DNA of 64,000 nt from Pseudomonas parafulva (GCF_002021815.1 NZ_CP019952.1:2325001-2389000), one strand, 5' to 3'. Shown: positions 34,338 to 44,148, counted from the first letter of the stretch. The notes: generated by a model not told the origin, from the letters alone. Program-made: numbers and translations.

Positions 34338-35981
34338 ATGGCCAAGGCCGCCGATGTCGTTGTGCAATGCCTGGAAAACGAAGGTGTCGAGTATGTGTTC
34401 GGCATTCCCGGTGAAGAAAACCTCGACCTGCTCGAATCCCTGCGCAAGTCGAAGATCAAGCTGGTACTGACCCGCCATGAACAGTCTGCAGGCTTCATGG
34501 CTGCCACCTACGGTCGCCTGACCGGCAAGACCGGCGTCAGCCTCTCCACCCTGGGCCCTGGCGCCACCAACCTGGTCACCGCCAGCGCCTATGCCTACCT
34601 GGGCGGCATGCCGATGATGATGATCACCGGGCAGAAGCCGATCAAGAAGTCCAAGCAGGGCCGTTTCCAGATCATCGACGTGTGCGGCATGATGGACCCC
34701 ATCACCAAGTACACCCACCAGTTCGCCTCGGCCGACAACATCCCGGCCCGCATGCGCGAAGCCTTCCGCCTGGCCGAGGAAGAAAAGCCGGGTGCCGTGC
34801 ACCTGGAACTGCCTGAAGACATCGCCGCCGAGCAGACCGACGCCCTGCCTATTCCGCGCAGCCTGCACCGTCGTCCGCTGGCCGAGCACGTGGCCATCGA
34901 AGCGGCGGTGGAAAAACTGCAAAAGGCTCGCAGCCCGATTCTGGTGATCGGTGCCGGTGCCAACCGCAAGATGACGGCCAAGGTGCTCAAGCAGCTGATC
35001 GACAAGACCGGCATCCCGTTCATCACCACCCAGATGGGCAAGGGCGTGGTCGACGAGCGTCACCCGCGCTTCCTGGGCAACGCGGCGTTGTCGTCCGGTG
35101 ATTTCGTGCACCGTGCGATCGAAGCGGCCGACCTGATCATCAACATCGGCCACGACGTGATCGAGAAGCCGCCGTTCTTCATGGTCCGTGGCGGCACCGA
35201 AGTCATCCACATCAGCTTCCGCTCCGCCGAAGTCGATGCCGTGTACTTCCCTCAGGTGGAAGTGATCGGCGACATCGCCAACGCCGTGTGGCAGATCAGC
35301 GAACAACTGACCGACACCGCGCACTGGGACTTCACCCGCCTGATGGCCATTCGTGAAGCCAACGAGGCGCAGATTGCCGAAGGCGGCGACGACGACCGCT
35401 TCCCGGTCTATCCACAGCGCCTGGTGGCCGATATCCGCCGTGTACTGCCTTCCGAGGGCATCGTGGCCCTGGACAACGGCATCTACAAGATCTGGTTTGC
35501 CCGCAACTACAAGGCGCACAAGCCCAACACCGTGCTGCTGGACAACGCCCTGGCGACCATGGGTGCCGGCTTGCCGTCGGCCATGGCCTCGCACCTGGTC
35601 TATCCGGACCGCCCGGTGATTTCGGTGTGCGGCGACGGCGGCTTCATGATGAACAGCCAGGAACTGGAAACCGCAGTGCGCCTGGGCATGCACATCACCG
35701 TGGTGATTCTGCGTGACGATGGCTACGGCATGATCCGCTGGAAGCAGGCCAACATGGGCTTCACCGACTTCGGCCTGGACTATGGCAACCCAGACTTCGT
35801 CAAGTACGCCGAAGCCTACGGCGCCACCGGCCACCGTGTCGAAAGCGCTGAGGGCCTGTTGCCACTGCTGGAGCACTGCATCACTACCCCAGGCGTTCAT
35901 GTGATCGACTGCCCGGTCGACTACAGCGAAAACGACCGCATTCTCAACAGCGAGCTGCGTGAGCGAGCGCTGGCGATCTGA
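34338..35981 (+). CDS. Acetolactate synthase-like thiamine-diphosphate enzyme, large subunit
   Basis: A 547-aa ThDP-dependent enzyme. FGIPGEENLDLLESL and TRHEQSAGFMAATYGRLTG carry the catalytic Glu. GPGATNLVTA follows. GDGGFMMNSQELETAVRLGMHITVVILRDDGYGMI is the GDG...N-type ThDP/Mg site. It matches catabolic (AlsS-type) acetolactate synthases, with no IlvN subunit nearby. Product acetolactate is inferred. Codon use is strongly G/C-biased, which suggests good expression. Regulated probably by the divergent LysR. Confidence 0.9.
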   Translation: MAKAADVVVQCLENEGVEYVFGIPGEENLDLLESLRKSKIKLVLTRHEQSAGFMAATYGRLTGKTGVSLSTLGPGATNLVTASAYAYLGGMPMMMITGQKPIKKSKQGRFQIIDVCGMMDPITKYTHQFASADNIPARMREAFRLAEEEKPGAVHLELPEDIAAEQTDALPIPRSLHRRPLAEHVAIEAAVEKLQKARSPILVIGAGANRKMTAKVLKQLIDKTGIPFITTQMGKGVVDERHPRFLGNAALSSGDFVHRAIEAADLIINIGHDVIEKPPFFMVRGGTEVIHISFRSAEVDAVYFPQVEVIGDIANAVWQISEQLTDTAHWDFTRLMAIREANEAQIAEGGDDDRFPVYPQRLVADIRRVLPSEGIVALDNGIYKIWFARNYKAHKPNTVLLDNALATMGAGLPSAMASHLVYPDRPVISVCGDGGFMMNSQELETAVRLGMHITVVILRDDGYGMIRWKQANMGFTDFGLDYGNPDFVKYAEAYGATGHRVESAEGLLPLLEHCITTPGVHVIDCPVDYSENDRILNSELRERALAI

Positions 35982-36021
35982 AGCGTACCCACACGCTGTG
36001 GCTGATCGCTGAGTCGTTCAT

Positions 36022-36096
36022 CCTGTTGCATCGACCAGATGCAACAGGCGGTGAAGATGTAATCTCCCGCTGTATGCGGCGGCCGCAATGGCCGCC
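36022..36096. terminator. Two hairpins between convergent genes
   Basis: CCTGTTGCATC-GACCA-GATGCAACAGG (36022-36048) is a perfect 11-bp stem. GGCGGCC-GCAAT-GGCCGCC (36078-36096) is a second stem. Neither has a T-run. Their place between two convergent genes suggests bidirectional termination or mRNA-end protection. Confidence 0.45.
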
Positions 36097-36111
36097 GTGC
36101 TTTGAGCGTCT

Positions 36112-38658
36112 TCAGTCCTGGGGTTCAAGCAGGCCACGAAGGCTCATCACGATGGTACTCATGTCATAGGGTTTGCGCGTGACCGGAATGTGCTTCAAGT
36201 GCGCGGGAATACTGATGCCATCGCCATAACCGGTTGCGAACAGGAAAGGGATGCGCCGACGTACCAATGCCTCGGCCACGGCAATGGACGTACCTCTTCC
36301 CAGGTTCACATCGAGAATGGCGGCGTCGGGTGAGTGCCGCTCCAATATCTGCAAGGCTTCCTGTTCGGAACTGGCCGTGATGACGTGCTCGATTTGGGCA
36401 TCGTTGAGTATTTGCTCGAGGCCGATGGCAATGACCAACTGATCCTCCAGAATCATCACGCTCAGGCCAGGTCGTGCGGCGAATGCCTCTGTCGAATCGA
36501 TCAGGGGCGAGGCAGCAGCAGGCGCAGGCTCGGATTCCGCGACCGCCAGGTGCCGGGCTGGCAGCGTGAACAAGCCCTGAACCCCTTCAGGGTAGTATTC
36601 CACGCTACTGGTACCGCCCAGATCGAACGGGATGCTGCGCTCGATGAGGACCGACCCGAAACCTCGACGCCTGGGCACCTGCACCGGCGGGCCACCGCTT
36701 TCCTGCCAGATAATGGCGCAGGCGCCCGCAGCGTCGATTGCCCAGCTGACGCACAGCCGCCCCCCTGGGCATGACAGCGCACCGTACTTGGCGGCATTGG
36801 TCGCCAGTTCGTGCAGCACCAGGGCCATTACCGAGTAGGCCCTGGCATCGAGAATTACGTTGGGGCCTTGCATAACGATGTCGGCAATCGCCGTGCGATA
36901 AGGCGACAACTCGGCATCGAGCAACATCGCCAGGCGCCCACCACCGTCACCCCGCACGACCTGGTCGTGGGCCAGCGACAGGGCCTGGATGCGGCCTTGC
37001 AGGGTGTTCACGTAACCCTTGAGCGTCTGGCCCTCGGCCGTGGGATGGGCGACCAGTGCACCAATCAGTGACAGGATATTCTTGACCCTGTGGTTGAGCT
37101 CCTCATTGAGTACTCGCTGGCGAACCTCGGCCTTGGAGCGCTCGCTGGCCAGCAGTTCGCTGTTGTGCAGCAACACCTCGACGATGGCAGTCCGAATGGC
37201 GTCTCCGAACTGCCGATCCTGCTCCGACCAGGGCGCAGATTGCTGGTGCACGGTCTGTTTCCATATGGAAAAACTCGTGCGCGGCGTCAGCCGGTCGCCC
37301 ATCGCGCCACTGGTATAGGTCTTGTTGGGGTCGCCCGCCCAGTCGAGGGTCTGCACCACTTCCTTGCGAAAGAACATGATGTAGTCCTGCGGGCGCTGCG
37401 AAATGGGGATGAGCAGCACGCCCGATACGTCGCTGAAGTAGGCCTGGGCCGCCGGATGGGCCTGGGACAGGCTATTCGATGCCCATGTTCTGGCCTCGGC
37501 CACGCTCTCGGCAAAGCGCAACAATTCAGGCACGCAGGTTCGGGGCGGAACGCTACCGGCACTCGACCAACGCCCTTGCAGCGAGATGCCGATGCCATCG
37601 CACGGGATCAGCGACATCAGCCTTGGCAGCCGGTCTTCGAAGAAGCTGTGCATGTCGGCGGCATGGTTGGCATCGCGCAGCATGAGGTCGAGCGTGTCGT
37701 GCACCTGCACGGCCGCTTCGAGTTGTTGCCGGCTGCGCAATGTTTCGATGTGCAGGGCAAAGAACTCGCCGAACATCTCGGCCGCCACTCGCCGGCCCAT
37801 GGTCAGGTTGCGCGGTGAATAGTGGTGGCAGGCAATCAACCCCCACAGCGCGCCATTGACAATGATCGAGATGGACATGGTGGCACCCACGCCCATGTTC
37901 TGCAGGTATTCGCAGTGGATTGGGGAGACGCTGCGCAGGTGCGCATAGGACAGGTCCAATGGCTCGCCCGAAGGGTCCAGCACAGGCTCCAGGGCAACTG
38001 CCTCGAACTGCACGTCCGGGATGACCCGGATCGGGTTGCGCAGGTACAAGGCGCGTGCCTGCTGCGGGATGTCCGAAGCGGGAAAATACTGCCCCAGGAA
38101 GCTCTCCAGCGTACTGCGCTTGGCCTCGGCAATCACTTTGCCGGCGCCATCGGTGCCCAGTTGGTAGATCATCACCCGGTCGTAGCCCAGTACTGCACGG
38201 ACAAACCGTGCGGCATCGCGGAACAGGCGGTCGGTCTGGTCGATTTCACGCAACTGCGCGATCAATGTGCGGGCGAGCTCGATGGGTTCCGCAACGTTTT
38301 GGCCGGCAGGCTCGAATTCCAGGATGGTGCTGCCCTTGAAGCGGTGCGCCGATACATCCACACGCCTGCCATCGGGCAGGGCGACTGCAAAGCTCAACGC
38401 CGGGCGCGAGCCTTCGCGTACCCGGGCCAGGGCATTGCGCAAGGTATGGGCGAGCTCCCCGCCAATCACGTCATCGAGTTTAAGGCCATTGAGTGGCAGC
38501 GCCGCCCCCAGTAACTGCGGCGCATTGACCGAGTGGCGCAAGATCACGGTTGCGGTGGCGTCGCAGGCCAGCAAGCAGCCATGGGGCTGGATGCTGCCAG
38601 GAATCTGAATGGGTTCGCGGTCGCAATTACTCAGGTTTACCTGTGGGTCGAGGGTCAT
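36112..38658 (-). CDS. Bacteriophytochrome HWE-type histidine kinase with C-terminal receiver
   Basis: An 848-aa red/far-red photoreceptor. Order: PAS with NCDREPIQIPGSIQPHG (biliverdin-binding Cys12), GAF with YFPASDIPQQARALY and HCEYLQNMGVGATMSISI (chromophore-pocket His), PHY with the tongue motif PRTSF, then an HWE kinase domain with ELNHRVKNILS (His near 521) and HELATNAAKYG, then a receiver with AAILDVNLGRG (Asp near 781). All residues needed for chromophore attachment and phosphotransfer are visible. No heme oxygenase gene lies beside it, so biliverdin must come from elsewhere. Confidence 0.94.
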   Translation of the reverse strand: MTLDPQVNLSNCDREPIQIPGSIQPHGCLLACDATATVILRHSVNAPQLLGAALPLNGLKLDDVIGGELAHTLRNALARVREGSRPALSFAVALPDGRRVDVSAHRFKGSTILEFEPAGQNVAEPIELARTLIAQLREIDQTDRLFRDAARFVRAVLGYDRVMIYQLGTDGAGKVIAEAKRSTLESFLGQYFPASDIPQQARALYLRNPIRVIPDVQFEAVALEPVLDPSGEPLDLSYAHLRSVSPIHCEYLQNMGVGATMSISIIVNGALWGLIACHHYSPRNLTMGRRVAAEMFGEFFALHIETLRSRQQLEAAVQVHDTLDLMLRDANHAADMHSFFEDRLPRLMSLIPCDGIGISLQGRWSSAGSVPPRTCVPELLRFAESVAEARTWASNSLSQAHPAAQAYFSDVSGVLLIPISQRPQDYIMFFRKEVVQTLDWAGDPNKTYTSGAMGDRLTPRTSFSIWKQTVHQQSAPWSEQDRQFGDAIRTAIVEVLLHNSELLASERSKAEVRQRVLNEELNHRVKNILSLIGALVAHPTAEGQTLKGYVNTLQGRIQALSLAHDQVVRGDGGGRLAMLLDAELSPYRTAIADIVMQGPNVILDARAYSVMALVLHELATNAAKYGALSCPGGRLCVSWAIDAAGACAIIWQESGGPPVQVPRRRGFGSVLIERSIPFDLGGTSSVEYYPEGVQGLFTLPARHLAVAESEPAPAAASPLIDSTEAFAARPGLSVMILEDQLVIAIGLEQILNDAQIEHVITASSEQEALQILERHSPDAAILDVNLGRGTSIAVAEALVRRRIPFLFATGYGDGISIPAHLKHIPVTRKPYDMSTIVMSLRGLLEPQD

Positions 38659-38857
38659 TAGCCATGCCTGTAGATGATGTAGAGGCTGCCTGCGCGGCCG
38701 CCGCCGTCAGCCTAGCAGTACACCCGCGTACGGCAAAGCCGGTGAGTGCCCCGGATAGCAGTTTTGTGGGTGCCGGTCGTCTGCACCAGGTGCCCGCCCT
38801 TGTGCATGACAGGCTTCGGTGGTTTCATGCGCCCCATGATTGTGAAGGTAAACGCGC

Positions 38858-39472
38858 ATGAGTCGTCCGCTTTTCATCGCTATGGATGGCCCCAAGGGCA
38901 CTGGCAAGACCACGCTGCTCGAAGCACTGACCCAGGCGTTGCGAGCCCAGGGCAACAAGGTGGTCAGGCTGTGTGAGCGCAACAATGATCCACAGCGCGC
39001 GCAGACCATGGCGTTGGTCAATCAGCTGGCTAGGCAGCCTTCGCCAGCACTTGAGTGGCAGGTCTGCGAACAACTGGCCGAAAGTCGCGCCTGGATCACC
39101 CGGCACGTACTGCCGCGTCAACCTGGCGACAGCATTGTTCTGATCGACCGTTGGTACCCCTCGGACGCAGCGTTTCGCCGAACCGTGCCGTTCGATCAGG
39201 TTTTGCGGTTGAACATCGAACACGGCGTGCAGGTGCCTGACCTGAACATTGCGCTGCTCACCACAGCGCAAACGTCCTGGGCGAGGGCGGCGGCACGCCG
39301 CCGGGGCCTGGGCAGCACGGTGATGCATACCTTGCAGGAGCAGATCGCAAGCACCCAGGCGTTCAGCCGTGCTGCAAACAAGCACGGCTGGCTGCTCTGT
39401 CAGAATGACGGCACCGTGACGGCTGCAGTCGACCAGTTGATGGAGTCCATCACGCCGCTGTTGCACGCCTGA
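38858..39472 (+). CDS. dTMP kinase-like P-loop nucleotide kinase
   Basis: A 204-aa protein of the thymidylate kinase superfamily. P-loop GPKGTGKTT at residues 11-19. VLIDRWYPSDAAFRR is the DRx switch region. It differs from the housekeeping Tmk (here GPKGTG instead of the usual GxEGAGK) and is not next to holB/pilZ, so it is likely a paralogue. GAAGG lies before the ATG. Divergent from the bacteriophytochrome gene. Confidence 0.75.
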   Translation: MSRPLFIAMDGPKGTGKTTLLEALTQALRAQGNKVVRLCERNNDPQRAQTMALVNQLARQPSPALEWQVCEQLAESRAWITRHVLPRQPGDSIVLIDRWYPSDAAFRRTVPFDQVLRLNIEHGVQVPDLNIALLTTAQTSWARAAARRRGLGSTVMHTLQEQIASTQAFSRAANKHGWLLCQNDGTVTAAVDQLMESITPLLHA

Positions 39473-39495
39473 ACGCGACCCTCGAGCCGCCGTGC

Positions 39496-40503
39496 TCAGA
39501 AGCCTTCCAACACAATCTTGCCCTTGGCCTTGCCGCTCTCGATGACCGCGTGCGCCCGTTTCAGGTTGCTCGCATTGATCGTCCCGAAGTGTTCACCCAA
39601 CGTTGTCTTGAGCACACCGCTGTCGACCATCTCGCTGATACGACTGAGCAGTTGGTGCTGCTTGATCATGTCGGGCGTCTGATAGAGCGAGCGGGTGAAC
39701 ATCAGCTCCCAGTGCAGCGACAAGGATTTGCGCTTGAGTGGGACCACATCCAGCTGCGCCGGGTCATCGATCAAGGCAAGCTGCCCTTGCGGGCGCAGGA
39801 CCTCGATCAGTTGCTCAAGGTAGGTGTCGGTATGGGTCAGGCTGATGACGTGATCGACCGCTTCAACACCGTGTGCGCTGAGCTGGGTGGCCAGCGGGGA
39901 CGAGTGGTCGATGACCAGGTGTGCGCCCAGGTCCTTCACCCAGGCTTGGGTGTGGGCCCTGGATGCGGTAGCGATCACGGTCAACCCGGTCAATTGGCGA
40001 GCCAATTGCACCAGGATTGAACCCACCCCACCGGCAGCGCCGATGATCAGCAGGTGCTGACCCTGACCGCCGTTTTCTTCGAGGCGCAAGCGGTCGAACA
40101 GCAGCTCCCACGCCGTGATGGACGTCAGTGGCAGCGCGGCGGCGCTGGCAGCATCCAGGCTGGACGGCTTGCGCCCGACGATGCGCTCGTCTACCAGATG
40201 GAATTCGCTGTAGCAGCCGGGGCGGTCGATGGCGCCGGCGTAGAACACCTCATCCCCTGGCTGGAACAGCGTCACCTGCTCGCCCACCTCGCGGACAATA
40301 CCGACCGCATCCCAGCCCAGCACTTGTGGCTGGTCACCGCCACGGCTGGCGCGAATCTTGGTATCGACCGGGTTGACTGCGATGGCCTTGACTTCGACCA
40401 GCAGGTCTCGCGCACCGGGGGACGGTTTGGGCAGGTCTGCATCATAGAGCGATTGAGGGTCTTGCAGCGGCAAGCCGGGCTGCGAGTAAACGACAGATTT
40501 CAT
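39496..40503 (-). CDS. Zinc-type alcohol dehydrogenase-like / quinone oxidoreductase
   Basis: A 335-aa MDR-family NADPH oxidoreductase. N-terminal GroES-like domain with AVNPVDTKIRASR. Rossmann segment IIGAAGGVGSILVQLARQL near 155-175. It lacks the catalytic-zinc cysteine set of true alcohol dehydrogenases, so a quinone or enone reductase role is likelier. Convergent with the dTMP kinase-like gene. Confidence 0.88.
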   Translation of the reverse strand: MKSVVYSQPGLPLQDPQSLYDADLPKPSPGARDLLVEVKAIAVNPVDTKIRASRGGDQPQVLGWDAVGIVREVGEQVTLFQPGDEVFYAGAIDRPGCYSEFHLVDERIVGRKPSSLDAASAAALPLTSITAWELLFDRLRLEENGGQGQHLLIIGAAGGVGSILVQLARQLTGLTVIATASRAHTQAWVKDLGAHLVIDHSSPLATQLSAHGVEAVDHVISLTHTDTYLEQLIEVLRPQGQLALIDDPAQLDVVPLKRKSLSLHWELMFTRSLYQTPDMIKQHQLLSRISEMVDSGVLKTTLGEHFGTINASNLKRAHAVIESGKAKGKIVLEGF

Positions 40504-40742
40504 GGGGCAGGGCCTTGAGTGAAAAGGTACCTGCCTAGGCTATTCCTATCGTTTGTGAAGAAAAACAGGCTTAGAGGATTAATACTTTCTTTTCAGGAGT
40601 GAAAACGGGAGGGTAGTCGATGCGCGAAGATTCAAACCTGAGGCCTGCATTGGCTCTAAGTTGTGAGGGGCCCGGCCTGACGGCGACGGGCTGCGAAGCA
40701 GCCCTGAAGCGGTGCATGGCACAACGCTTGCCGTAGGGGGGG

Positions 40743-40760
40743 GCAGGTCGTGCGACCTGC
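40743..40760 (-). terminator. Hairpin at the end of the TonB receptor gene
   Basis: GCAGGTCG-TG-CGACCTGC, a perfect 8-bp stem starting 5 bp beyond the receptor stop codon. On the minus strand a C-run follows instead of T. The gap 40504-40764 otherwise contains only an upstream GGGCTGC-GAA-GCAGCCC stem (40689-40705) and no gene. Confidence 0.45.
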
Positions 40761-40764
40761 GCGG

Positions 40765-43026
40765 TCAGAAATCGACCGACGCACTTAGAGACAGCGTACG
40801 TGGCGCACCGAGTACCAGATAGTTCGAGCCTGGATACCCACCAGCGGAAGCCCAATAGTCACGACCGGCCACGTTGTCCAGACGCGCACGCAGGGTGACA
40901 TCCTTCTCGTCGACCTTGAAGCCGTAGCGGGCCCCCAGGTCCAGCCGCGTCCATGAAGGGATCTCGAGGTTATTGGCATTGTTGATGTACTGACGGCCGC
41001 TGTAGACCACTCGGCTGGTCAGGGTCAGGCCGTTCACACCTGGCACGTCCCATTCGCCACCGATGTTGGCCTGGGTCTTGGGCACGCCGATGGCCTGGTT
41101 GCCGTCGTCCTGACCGTTCTGGGTCTTGGTGAGCTCAGCATCGAGGAGGGTGACGCCGCCGAGCAGACGCACGCCGGGCGTCGGCTCGCCAAACACCGAC
41201 AACTCGATCCCGCGGTTGCGTTGTTCGCCGCCTTCTTTGAAGACCTGGTCCTCGACGATGCCGACCGGCTTGCGCGTCTCGAACACCGCCAGGCTGCCAC
41301 CGAGGCCTCCACCGTCATACTTCACGCCCACTTCGGTCTGTTTGGCCACGTAGGGCGCCAGGGAGGCGCCGGCATTGAGCACCGGCGCTCTGGAGCCGTC
41401 AGGCAGGGTAGTGGTGGCGCCGGCGGTATCGCCCTTGGTCAAGCCCTCGATGTAGTTGGCGTATACCGAGAACTGCTCGTTGATTTGATACACCGCGCCG
41501 GCAACCGGCGTGGTTTCATAGCGTTTGTACTTGGATGTCTTGTCGCCGGAATTGTAGTCGTAACCTGTCACGTCCAGCCCTTGCCGACGAGCCCCCAGAG
41601 TGATCAGCAACTGATCATTGAAGAACCCTAGAGTGTCAGCGATGGCCAGGCTTTGGGTACGGGTTCTCGCGGTCACATGTGGGTCGGACATGTCGCCACT
41701 GAAACTGGTGTTGTCGGGCTTGGCGACATACACCGGGTCATAGAGATCGTTGGCAAAACCACCGAAATTACCCGCCCAGGCATTGCGGTCCTTGTTGTCG
41801 AACATCGAGCCGGACAGCACCCACTGATGCGACACCGGACCTGTTTGCAGGGTGTAGCGCATGCCCACCTCACCGGTGGCCACGGTCTCTTCCCGGTAAT
41901 TGTCGAAGCGCGTCGAACGGGTCACGCCGTTGGCGTCGGAGGAGGGGTTGGCCAGCACGTTCTTCTCTTCCCCCTTGCGCATGCCGATGGCAGCCCAGGT
42001 GGTGAGTGCATCGGAGAGGTCATACTCGGCACGGAAGGTGCCGAATGTTTGCTTCTCCTTGGAGTACGTCCAGGGCTGGCCGTAGTTTTTGTCGGCATCC
42101 GGCGGGCTGGGTACGCGGCCTGTAGGGGTGACGCTGGGCAGCGGATTATCGATGAAATGGTACTGGTGGCCGATGTCGGCCGAAAGCCGCAGGCGCTCGC
42201 CTTGGTAGTCCAGGCCCAGGGCGAACATGTCCAGGGAGCGGTCCTGGTCCTGTACCGCCGTCTCCCCGTCGCGCTTGGCCACGTTCACGCGAACGCCAAA
42301 ACGGTCTTGCTCCCCAAAGCGCCGCGCCACGTCGGCCGAAACGGTACCGAAGCCCCGGTTTTCAACGCCAGCGGTCAGCCGGGTGAGGGGCTCGTTCGGG
42401 GCGCGCTTGGGCAGGATGTTGATGGCGCCGCCGATGCCGGTGCCGCCGGGGGCAGCGCCGTTGAGGAAGGCGTTGGCCCCGCGGAATACCTCGACCCGCT
42501 CGATGAACTCCGCCGCCACATATTGACGCGGCAGCAGGCCATAGAGGCCGTTGTAGGCGATGTCATCGGAATACAGCGGGAAGCCGCGCATGACATAGAG
42601 TTCCTGGAAGTTGCCGAAGCCACGGGCGACTCTGACGGAAGGATCGTTCTGCAGAATGTCCGCGATGCTGTGCGCCTGCTGGTCCTGGATCAGTTGATTG
42701 GTATAGGAGGTGGATGTGAAGGGCGTCTCCATGTAGTCCTTGTTGCCCAGGATGCCAACGCGCCCACCGCGGGCTACCTGACCCCCTTCATATTCGGGTA
42801 CCAAGCCATCCCTGGAGGCGTCGGCGCTGGCCGAGACTGCGGTTTCTTCAAGCTCCAGAACCGTACCGGTGGCGCCGGCCGCATTCACGGGCTGTGCGAC
42901 CGGCACCGGGATTTCCAGTGTGTTCTGGGCAAGTGTGAGCGGTGACGCCACGCTTGCGACCAACCCCAGGGGCAACCAGACGACAGTGTGCAACGCAGGC
43001 TTGCGGGCAAAATTTGGGACGGGCAT
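40765..43026 (-). CDS. TonB-dependent siderophore receptor
   Basis: A 753-aa outer-membrane receptor. Signal peptide about 1-34, TonB-box region around ETAVSASA, plug domain with IADILQNDPSVRVARGFGNFQELYVMRGFP and GGAINILPKRAP, then a 22-strand barrel ending TLSLSASVDF with the C-terminal Phe needed for assembly. The FhuA/FiuA hydroxamate branch is likeliest; the ligand is unproven. A Fur-box match lies about 65 bp upstream of the start. No sigma/anti-sigma pair is adjacent. Confidence 0.93.
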   Translation of the reverse strand: MPVPNFARKPALHTVVWLPLGLVASVASPLTLAQNTLEIPVPVAQPVNAAGATGTVLELEETAVSASADASRDGLVPEYEGGQVARGGRVGILGNKDYMETPFTSTSYTNQLIQDQQAHSIADILQNDPSVRVARGFGNFQELYVMRGFPLYSDDIAYNGLYGLLPRQYVAAEFIERVEVFRGANAFLNGAAPGGTGIGGAINILPKRAPNEPLTRLTAGVENRGFGTVSADVARRFGEQDRFGVRVNVAKRDGETAVQDQDRSLDMFALGLDYQGERLRLSADIGHQYHFIDNPLPSVTPTGRVPSPPDADKNYGQPWTYSKEKQTFGTFRAEYDLSDALTTWAAIGMRKGEEKNVLANPSSDANGVTRSTRFDNYREETVATGEVGMRYTLQTGPVSHQWVLSGSMFDNKDRNAWAGNFGGFANDLYDPVYVAKPDNTSFSGDMSDPHVTARTRTQSLAIADTLGFFNDQLLITLGARRQGLDVTGYDYNSGDKTSKYKRYETTPVAGAVYQINEQFSVYANYIEGLTKGDTAGATTTLPDGSRAPVLNAGASLAPYVAKQTEVGVKYDGGGLGGSLAVFETRKPVGIVEDQVFKEGGEQRNRGIELSVFGEPTPGVRLLGGVTLLDAELTKTQNGQDDGNQAIGVPKTQANIGGEWDVPGVNGLTLTSRVVYSGRQYINNANNLEIPSWTRLDLGARYGFKVDEKDVTLRARLDNVAGRDYWASAGGYPGSNYLVLGAPRTLSLSASVDF

Positions 43027-43090
43027 GTGAGAACCTGATGAAGGAATTGGGACGACAGGAAATGGCCTTGCAGCAAGGTGCAGAATTATA

Positions 43091-43109
43091 GCGAGTGGGA
43101 ATCGTTATC
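43091..43109 (-). promoter_or_regulatory. Candidate Fur box
   Basis: On the minus strand GATAACGATTCCCACTCGC matches the 19-bp Fur consensus at 12 positions, with the first nine bases nearly intact. It lies about 65 bp upstream of the TonB receptor ATG. Confidence 0.6.
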
Positions 43110-43184
43110 GCTAAGCTTTTGTTTGCATCGCCGGGCCCAAGTTGTAACTCGATGGTTGCTTACGGATCTCGTGGGTGCCGGCCA

Positions 43185-43877
43185 CTAGCGGGTGCGGGTG
43201 GTCATCAGGGCGAGTGACCAACTGCGATGGCCACAGCGCGGGCAGGCAATGACGTCATGAAGTTGATGCTGTACCGGCAGACCACAACTGACGCAGCAAT
43301 ACAAACCTGCTGCAGGTGGGGCGTCGTATTCCAGGCGGTGTTCAGGTGGCAGCACTGACAGTCCCGGCTGAGTGTCTTCGGCTTCGTAGAAGTAGAGGCT
43401 CAGTTCGCCGTCGGTCTCAAGCAAACCCAACCGCACCTGGCCCAGGTGCTCAACCCCTTGCTGGCGCAACTCCATGAACAACTCGTTGGAGGATATGTTC
43501 AGGTTGCGCAATGAGTGAATTTCGTACTGCCCGTCCTTGACGACAGTGATCGGGAGGCCGTCGATCCAGGCTTCGCACGTCTTACTCCGGCGCATCAGGT
43601 AGATCGTACCGCGATACAGGAGCAGTAGCGTGACGAACACCACGGCCACCGGCAGCAATGGCACATCTTCGTAGAAGGTCACATCGCCGGCGGCCGAACC
43701 CAAGGTGAGGATAACGACCAGTTCGAAGCGCGAAAGCTGCTTGATGCCACGCCTGCCGCTGAACTTCAGAAACAGAAACACGGCGAGAAAGGCCGCAACC
43801 ACGCGCATCATCACTTCCATCAGAAACGTGACAGGCAAGTCACCCAGCAGCATCCTTTGCAGATCGAATGACTCCAT
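43185..43877 (-). CDS. DUF421 (YetF-like) membrane protein with C-terminal zinc ribbon
   Basis: A 230-aa protein. About three N-terminal TM segments with FSGRRGIKQLSRFELVVILTLGSAAGD, the DUF421 hallmark. A cytoplasmic domain follows (RNLNISSNELFMELRQQGVEHLGQV). The C-terminus carries CCVSCG...CPRCG, a likely zinc ribbon that ordinary YetF proteins lack. The ATG at 43877 is used; a TTG one codon upstream is possible. Role unknown. Confidence 0.88.
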   Translation of the reverse strand: MESFDLQRMLLGDLPVTFLMEVMMRVVAAFLAVFLFLKFSGRRGIKQLSRFELVVILTLGSAAGDVTFYEDVPLLPVAVVFVTLLLLYRGTIYLMRRSKTCEAWIDGLPITVVKDGQYEIHSLRNLNISSNELFMELRQQGVEHLGQVRLGLLETDGELSLYFYEAEDTQPGLSVLPPEHRLEYDAPPAAGLYCCVSCGLPVQHQLHDVIACPRCGHRSWSLALMTTRTR

Positions 43878-44001
43878 CAAGCGCCCCTCATCTCCACCTT
43901 GTGATCAATTGACCTGAGGGTAATAGCCACGGTTCAGCGTGGGCGTCGCCATGGGCCGAGCAAGGGAGGGTGGCATTTACAGGAGGGGGATTTTCGAGCG
44001 G

Positions 44002-44031
44002 GCAAAAGAAAGCCCGCTGCTAGTCGGGCTT
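44002..44031 (-). terminator. Rho-independent terminator
   Basis: On the minus strand AAGCCCG-ACTAGCAG-CGGGCTT is followed by TCTTTT. It lies about 120 bp downstream of the DUF2254 stop and ends that unit. The rest of 43878-44148 shows no gene. Confidence 0.7.
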
Positions 44032-44148
44032 AAGTCTTTCTCATGGGGATGAGTTGATAATCCACTTGGCAACGTGAAAATTCGGTGAAATAAAAGTCCC
44101 CATTCTGTGGAGCGTTGAATTAGGCGAAAAAGGTGATGAACGGTCAGA

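Noticed and set aside
34287-35900. Very long minus-strand open frame opposite the acetolactate synthase-like gene
   Set aside because: The plus-strand protein has all thiamine-diphosphate motifs. The antisense frame is a byproduct of strongly biased codon use.
36022-36048. Classical Rho-independent terminator
   Set aside because: The stem is perfect but no T-run follows on either strand, so it is listed only as a low-confidence hairpin.
41653-42945. Long plus-strand frame opposite the TonB receptor
   Set aside because: The receptor on the minus strand has a signal peptide, plug and C-terminal Phe. The antisense frame has none.
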